Assembly (NCBI RefSeq): GCF_042767895.1
Contig: NC_091587.1
Span: forward strand, 27,829,349 to 27,841,848
Direction: 5' to 3'
Length of the DNA: 12,500 nt
Origin: Penaeus vannamei
Taxonomy: Eukaryota; Arthropoda; Malacostraca; Decapoda; Penaeidae
Below the pieces are notes generated by a model. That model saw nothing but the letters and a program-made list of their open reading frames with translations, made no database searches and was not told where the DNA came from. A program made the position numbers and the translations under genes. Positions 8,325 through 12,500 of this stretch are shown piece after piece; within the stretch, counting starts at the first letter, position 1; the number at the start of each line of letters is the position of its first letter.

Positions 8325-8455
8325 CCACCAAGGAGGGTTTTTTTTTTATTTTTTTTTATTTTTTTTTATTTTCCATTTCTGTTGAATATTATTTTTTATG
8401 GCATCGGTGACGTCATTGCCTTGGCGGAGGTATGCGGTTTCTGAGTGATTCTAGT
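8325..8455. mobile_element. Probable remnant of a dispersed repeat with CCRCCAAGG ends
   Basis: CCACCAAGG at 8325-8333 and CCTTGGCGG at 8419-8427 are inverted with one mismatch. The right end continues GAGGTATGCGGTTTCTGAGTG then TTCTAGTT at 8449. I recall, without being able to search, a dispersed repeat of a few hundred bp in many marine animal genomes that begins CCGCCAAGGAGGTTATG and ends near TTGGCGGAGGTATGCGCTC with GAGTG and TTCTAGTT; I cannot name the family with certainty. Here the middle is only about 85 bp, mostly ATTTTTTTTT repeats, so this copy would be internally deleted. The GGTGACGTCAT block at 8406-8416 lies inside its right end. The ATT tract begins right at its boundary. Confidence 0.5.
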
Positions 8456-8528
8456 TATTATCATTATCGTTACGAATATATTATTATTATTATTATTTTT
8501 ATTATTATCCTTATTATTATTATTATTA

Positions 8529-8573
<45 letters not shown>

Positions 8574-9225
8574 TCCTTATTATTATTATTATCATTATTA
8601 TTATTATTATTATTATTGTTGTTGTTGTTGCTGTTCTTATTATTGTTCTTATTATTGTCACTATCATTCTTGTTATCGTCATTATCATTATAATAGTAGT
8701 AACAATAATGATGATGATAACAGTAATAATAACTTTAATAATCCTTATTATTATCATTATCATTATTGTTATCATTATCATTGTTATGATTATTATTACT
8801 ATTACTACTATCGTTATAATTGTTTTAATTACTATGATAATATTTGTCATCATTATTATCATTTTTTACTATCACCAGTATCATCATACTTATTATTATC
8901 ATCATCATCACCACTGTCATTACTTTTTTATCATCACCATCATTATCCTCCTCCTCGTCCTCATCATCATCATTATCATTATCTTCATTGCCACGATCAT
9001 AAGAATAACGATAACGCTGATATTAATGATAACAGCAGTTATTATTATTTTCATTATAATTGTCATCATTATCATTATGATCATCACTTTCATTAACATC
9101 ATTTTCAACATCGTTTTTACCATAAACATCATTACTACTACTATCACCATTATCATCATTATCCTTTTTAATTACTATCAATGTTTTTTTTAATCTTACA
9201 ATCATCATTATTATTATAATATCCA
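8453..9225. repeat. (ATT)n/(ATC)n microsatellite, interrupted
   Basis: About 770 bp of trinucleotides. 8476-8625 is nearly pure ATT with short TTTTTATTATCC interruptions repeated at about 8498 and 8564; a GTT patch lies at 8617-8630; after 8650 ATC, ATT, AGT and ATA units are mixed. The long open frames read as poly-Ile or poly-Leu and are artefacts. Confidence 0.95.
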
Positions 9226-9402
9226 AAGCCGATAAAAATACGATAAAATGGCAACTGTAATTCTCAATCACACGGGAATTAATTCTCAATAAATGATGAT
9301 GTCGCAATACGTAAATAAATGATTGTATATTTTGTAAATAAGAAGAAAAATAAGCAAACTATGATAAAAAAAGAGGAAAACAACAAAGAAAAAAAAAGAC
9401 TG
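9226..9402. other. AT-rich spacer
   Basis: About 175 bp of unique A/T-rich sequence with several AATAAA-like hexamers (AATAAA at 9290, 9314 and others). It ends in A-rich GAAAAACAAA sequence. No gene is present for these to polyadenylate. Confidence 0.55.
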
Positions 9403-9443
9403 CCGCCAAACTCGAGCTTTGGCGGATCTAATCCCTTCCGCCA
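9403..9443. other. Three-arm overlapping hairpins
   Basis: CCGCCAAA at 9403-9410 and TTTGGCGG at 9418-9425 form a perfect 8-bp stem around a 7-nt loop containing CTCGAG. TGGCGGA at 9420-9426 can alternatively pair perfectly with TCCGCCA at 9437-9443 around a 10-nt loop. The two stems share the middle arm and exclude each other. The outer arm sequence is the same CCGCCAA/TTGGCGG motif as at the ends of the element at 8325-8427. Confidence 0.65.
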
Positions 9444-9990
9444 TTAGCGAACGCTCTTGGATTCTATAAGCGCGCGCTCATCTGTTACCATTCCTCTATA
9501 GATTCTTTCGTCTATACTCGAGCTTAACCATTCCACACTTTATGATTTTATCTATTTAACTAACGAAGAAAAAACATAAAAATAGTAAAAAAACGTAAAA
9601 AGAGACATGAAAAAGAAAATAAGCATAAAAGAACAAAATTGTAAGTTCATTGGCTCTCGTAAAAGAGTTTAGAAATTCTTGCTTGTTGCTTGCAGATCTT
9701 GGTCCTTCAGTGTAAACAAGACAGCGAATTCTTGGGAGTTTTTCTAAATTACTCAAGGCGAGGAAACGAGACATATTTTAGGTATGAATAAGATAAAAAA
9801 AAAGAAGTAAATACTGCACTAGTTCCACTTCATTTCGTACGATCCATAATATCCATAATATCGGGTCAGTGTTAGGTCAAAGGTCGGGTGTTGCCAACTT
9901 AGCGTGTGCATATTTTTGGAGGAAAATTTATTAAAAATTGTTGGCTTCTCTCCGCTTCTCGAAGCTTTTGTAAATAGGACTTTGGTGAAG
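9444..9990. other. Unique region without a supported gene
   Basis: This is the longest stretch of non-repetitive DNA in the window. It contains the palindrome AGCGCGCGCT at 9469-9478, direct repeats of ACTCGAGCTT (9410-9419 and 9516-9525) and ACCATTCC (9487-9494 and 9527-9534), and a tandem ATCCATAAT pair at about 9842-9859. A 72-codon minus-strand frame at 9556-9774 has about 50 residues of ordinary composition, but its start follows an in-frame stop closely, its C-terminus is translated A-rich DNA, and I recognise no domain, so I do not call it. Confidence 0.55.
9863..9886 (+). promoter_or_regulatory. Three nuclear-receptor half-site-like motifs (DR5 plus DR1)
   Basis: GGGTCA at 9863-9868, AGGTCA at 9874-9879 and AGGTCG at 9881-9886 lie on the same strand with spacers of 5 and 1 bp. 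Direct repeats spaced by 5 and by 1 are binding arrangements known for RXR/USP heterodimers and for HNF4-type receptors. No adjacent gene is seen, so function is unproven. Confidence 0.3.
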
Positions 9991-10273
9991 ATGAGGGAGA
10001 AAGAGAGGGAGAGGGAGATAGAGGGAGAAGGAGAAGGAGAGGGAGAGTGAGAGGGAGAGAGAGGGAGGGGGAGAGGGAGAGAGAGGGAAAGGGAGAAGGA
10101 GAGGGAGAGGGAGAGGGAGAGAGAGGGAGAGAGAGAGAGGGGGAGAGGGAGAGGAAGAGGGAGAGGGAGAGGGAGAGGGAGAGAGAGGGACAGGGAGAAG
10201 GAGAGGGAGAGAGAGGGGAGGGAGAGAGGAGAGGGTAAGGGTGGAGGAGGAGGAGAGAGACAGAGAGAGGGAG

Positions 10274-10276
<3 letters not shown>
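9990..10276. repeat. (GGGAGA)n-type polypurine tract
   Basis: About 285 bp of almost pure G/A on the + strand, built from GGGAGA and GGAGAA hexamers, with longer repeats such as gagagagggacagggagaagg. The Gly/Glu/Arg and Leu/Pro/Ser frames across it are artefacts of the strand bias. Confidence 0.93.

Positions 10277-10360
<84 letters not shown>
10277..10360. repeat. (GA)42 microsatellite
   Basis: An uninterrupted GA run of about 42 units, the longest pure dinucleotide in the window. Confidence 0.97.
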
Positions 10361-10367
<7 letters not shown>

Positions 10368-10549
10368 AGAGAGACAAAGAGAAAGAGAAAACCAAATAGA
10401 GAGAAAGAGACAGACAGACAGAAACAGACAGACCCACAAAATCAAAAAAATAAAACAAAACAAAGACAAAAAAACAAATAAACAACCACCCGCATAAACA
10501 AACAAAAAAAAACAAACAAACACACAAACAAGCGAACGAGAAAGAAAGA
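10361..10549. repeat. Degenerate GAAA/GACA/CAAA tract
   Basis: The GA run decays through GAGAAA, (CAGA)n at about 10410-10432 and AAAACAAA/CAAACAAA sequence. The + strand is nearly free of T. The same order (GA, then GAAA, then CAAA) occurs at 3322-3640. Confidence 0.85.
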
Positions 10550-10760
10550 AGGAAAATGGAATAAATAGAGCGGAAGACCAGATAACGAAGACAGCATCTG
10601 AAGGCAGATTCTGGCCAGGAAATCTGATATGATATCAACGAAGGAGGTGAATGAGGAAGGACAGCGTGAGGCGCATATGAGGGGGGGGGGGGTCCGCGCA
10701 CTCATAAATAATGAGGCTACATGGGCGGGTTTGTAGAGACTGTGTATGTATTGTGGATGG
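10550..10760. other. Unique spacer with G12
   Basis: About 210 bp of mixed sequence, G-rich in its second half, with G12 at 10681-10692. The palindrome-like TGATATGATATCA lies at about 10626-10638. No gene or RNA is supported. Confidence 0.55.
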
Positions 10761-11350
10761 GTTTACGTACAGGTATACGGTCATACGCACATAAACGTAC
10801 ATAAATTCACGCAAATATATGTACGGGACCACGCTGGTACGTACATAAACTCACACAAATTTACGTACAGGAACACGCAGATACGCACATAAACTCACAC
10901 AAATCTATGTACGGGAACACGTAGATACGCACACAAACTCACACAAATTTATGTACAGGAACACGCAGATACGCACACATACTCACACATATTTACGTAC
11001 AGGAACACGCTTTTACACACATACACAAATTTATGTAAGGGAACACGCTTATACGCACACATACTCACACAAATTTACGTACAGGAACACGCTTATACAC
11101 ACATACACAAATTTACGTACAGGAACACGCAGATACGCACACAAACTCACACAAATTTACGTAAGGAATACACAGATACGCACACAAACTCATACATATC
11201 TAAGTACGGGAATACACAGATACGCACACAAACTCACACAAATTCATGTACGGGAACACGCTTATACGCACACATACTCACACAAAATTACTCACACTGG
11301 CACTCAGATACGCACTGATGCTCACACAAATCTTCTCACAGGAAAACGCA
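10761..11350. repeat. 44-bp minisatellite, about 14 copies
   Basis: The block GTAC(A/G)GGAACACGC recurs with starts near 10767, 10821, 10865, 10909, 10953, 10997, 11035, 11079, 11117, 11161, 11204 and 11248, followed by two eroded copies near 11291 and 11335. Most intervals are 44 bp; two are 38 bp owing to a 6-bp deletion in the CACACA part. Each unit also contains AGATACGCACACAAACTCAC and AAATTTAC. The open + strand frame from 10951 follows from this composition and 44 is not a multiple of three, so I do not call a protein. Confidence 0.92.
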
Positions 11351-11700
11351 TGTACACACACATACACGCACACAGACCCCCTACTTTCACACGCACTTAA
11401 ACCTGACACATACAGACACACACGCCACAAACCAATAAATCTACATAAATAAACACACACAAACACACATAGCAAACACACAACATATAGACTACCGAAG
11501 AAATACAAAACAAACAAACAAACGAGAAAACACACAGACAAACAAACAAAGAGATACACACGCTCCAACAAACACACGCACAAAGGAACATACACGCACC
11601 AACAAACATACAAACAAAGACACACACGCACTAAAACAAACAAACAAAGAAACACACACGCAACGACATACAAACAAACAAATAAATAAAAAAACACAAC
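11351..11700. repeat. Degenerate CA/CAAA tract
   Basis: A gradual transition from CACA-rich to CAAACAAA-rich sequence with AAAGACACACACGCAC-type units recurring every 35-45 bp. The + strand is mostly A and C. No gene is visible. Confidence 0.8.
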
Positions 11701-12500
11701 ACGTAACCAACCAACCAGCCAAACAAACAAACAAGGAAAAACACAAACCAAGCAAACAAACAAGGAAAACACAAATAAAGAGAAACACCAACCAACCAGA
11801 CAAACAAAGGAAAAACTCGAAAACAAACAAACAAAGAGAAGGAAACACCAACCAACACCACAAAACAAAGAAAAACACGAAACCAAACAAGCAAACACGG
11901 AAAAAATACAAACCAACGAATCAAACAAGGAGAAAAACACAAAACAAACAAACAAGGAAAAAACAAGAAAACAAAGAAACAAACAAGGAAAAAAAACAAC
12001 CAACAACACGAACAAAGAAAAACACGAATCCAACCAACCAAACAAGGAAAAACACGAAAACAAACAAGCAAACACGGAAAAACACCGACCAATCAATCAA
12101 ACAAGGAAAAACACAAACAAACAAACAAGGAAAAACAAGAAAACAAACAAACAAACACGGAAAAAACACCAACCAAGCAAACAAACAAGGAAAAACAAAC
12201 AAACAAACAAACAAGGAAAAAACCGAAAACAAACAAACAAACAACAACAAAACACCAACCAACAACACAAACAAGGAAAAACACAAACAAGGAAAAACAC
12301 GAAAACAAACAAAACAAAGAGAAACACCAACCAACACCACAAACAAAGAAAAAACAGAAACCAAACAAGCAAACACGGAAAAAGCACAAACCAACCAAAC
12401 AAACAAGGAAAAAACACAAGAAACCAAACAAGCAAACACGGAAAAAACACAAACCAACCAAACAAACAAGGAAAAACACACGAAAACCAAACAAGCAAAC
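11701..12500. repeat. A/C-rich minisatellite, about 30 bp with dimeric order, truncated by window end
   Basis: CAAACA(A/C)GGAAAAA recurs with modal spacing 30 bp: GG at 11735, 11764, 11899, 11929, 11955, 11987, 12045, 12075, 12105, 12129, 12159, 12189, 12215, 12275, 12377, 12407, 12440 and 12470. Units with CACGG and units with CAAGG often alternate (clearest at 12045-12189 and 12377-12470), giving a roughly 60-bp dimer. The array runs off the right edge. The + strand has almost no T, so all three minus-strand frames stay open and encode Phe/Cys/Leu/Val strings. Confidence 0.92.

Noticed and set aside
8432..9193. 253-codon poly-Ile frame resembling membrane segments
   Set aside because: Hydrophobicity comes from ATT/ATC repeats; the same DNA is open in other frames.
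9290..9320. AATAAA polyadenylation signals
   Set aside because: Common by chance in AT-rich DNA and no coding region precedes them.
9556..9774. 72-codon minus-strand frame with about 50 residues of normal composition
   Set aside because: Short, an in-frame stop lies just upstream of the start, the C-terminal part is A-rich DNA, and no motif is recognisable; coding cannot be supported without homologues or transcripts.
9819..10701. Long minus-strand Ser/Leu/Pro frames
   Set aside because: Translation of the GGGAGA and GA tracts on the complementary strand.
10951..11400. 149-codon Thr/His/Tyr frame over the 44-bp repeat
   Set aside because: 44 is not a multiple of three, so the peptide is not periodic with the repeat; openness is compositional.
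11278..12498. Several minus-strand Phe/Cys/Leu/Val frames resembling a repeat protein with a period of about 10 residues
   Set aside because: The + strand is almost T-free, so minus-strand stops cannot occur and all three frames are open together; the roughly 10-residue period only mirrors the 30-bp repeat.

Overview
This is a eukaryotic, gene-free stretch built almost entirely of tandem DNA. I find no credible protein-coding gene, rRNA or canonical tRNA: every long open frame is a translated microsatellite or a stop-free strand. The density and variety of simple repeats (AT, CT/GA, CA, ATT, ATC/GAT, CATA, CAAA) and the lack of operon-like structure fit an invertebrate genome with extreme microsatellite load. 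Decapod crustaceans, especially penaeid shrimp, are the best known example. That assignment is inference from composition, not from a gene.

Layout. 1-504: compound GATA / AT / CT / TA / CA microsatellite. 661-1155 and 1490-2282: two polypyrimidine tracts separated by about 330 bp of unique sequence; the second holds a roughly 46-bp and a roughly 30-bp minisatellite. 2490-3320: CA-rich DNA with a 77-bp higher-order period in its second half. 3322-3640: GA tract grading into CAAACAAG repeats. 3864-4195: GAT then AAT tract. 4291-4413: CA tract ending in A17. 4460-7648: the main feature, a satellite of 20 head-to-tail monomers averaging 159 bp. 7649-8240: T/AT-rich DNA with inverted repeats. 8325-8455: a probable remnant of a dispersed element. 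8453-9225: ATT/ATC tract, a mirror of the block at 3864-4195. 9226-9990: mostly unique DNA with nested palindromes at 9403-9443. 9990-10360: GGGAGA and GA tract. 10761-11350: a 44-bp minisatellite. 11700-12500: a roughly 30-bp minisatellite with a dimeric higher-order unit, cut by the window end.

The most interesting signal is in the satellite. Read on the minus strand, monomers carry a tRNA-like A-box segment (CGAGTGGTT..AGG, like the D-arm of serine tRNA), then 43 to about 60 nt later a B-box-like GGTTCGAA (intact in five copies, GGTTAGAA or similar in the rest), then a T-run from the neighbouring monomer's A-rich tail. That is the order of a Pol III unit of about 105-115 nt repeated 20 times. 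It may be a tandemly amplified tRNA-derived repeat. The match is short and could be coincidence; the checks are stated in the findings.
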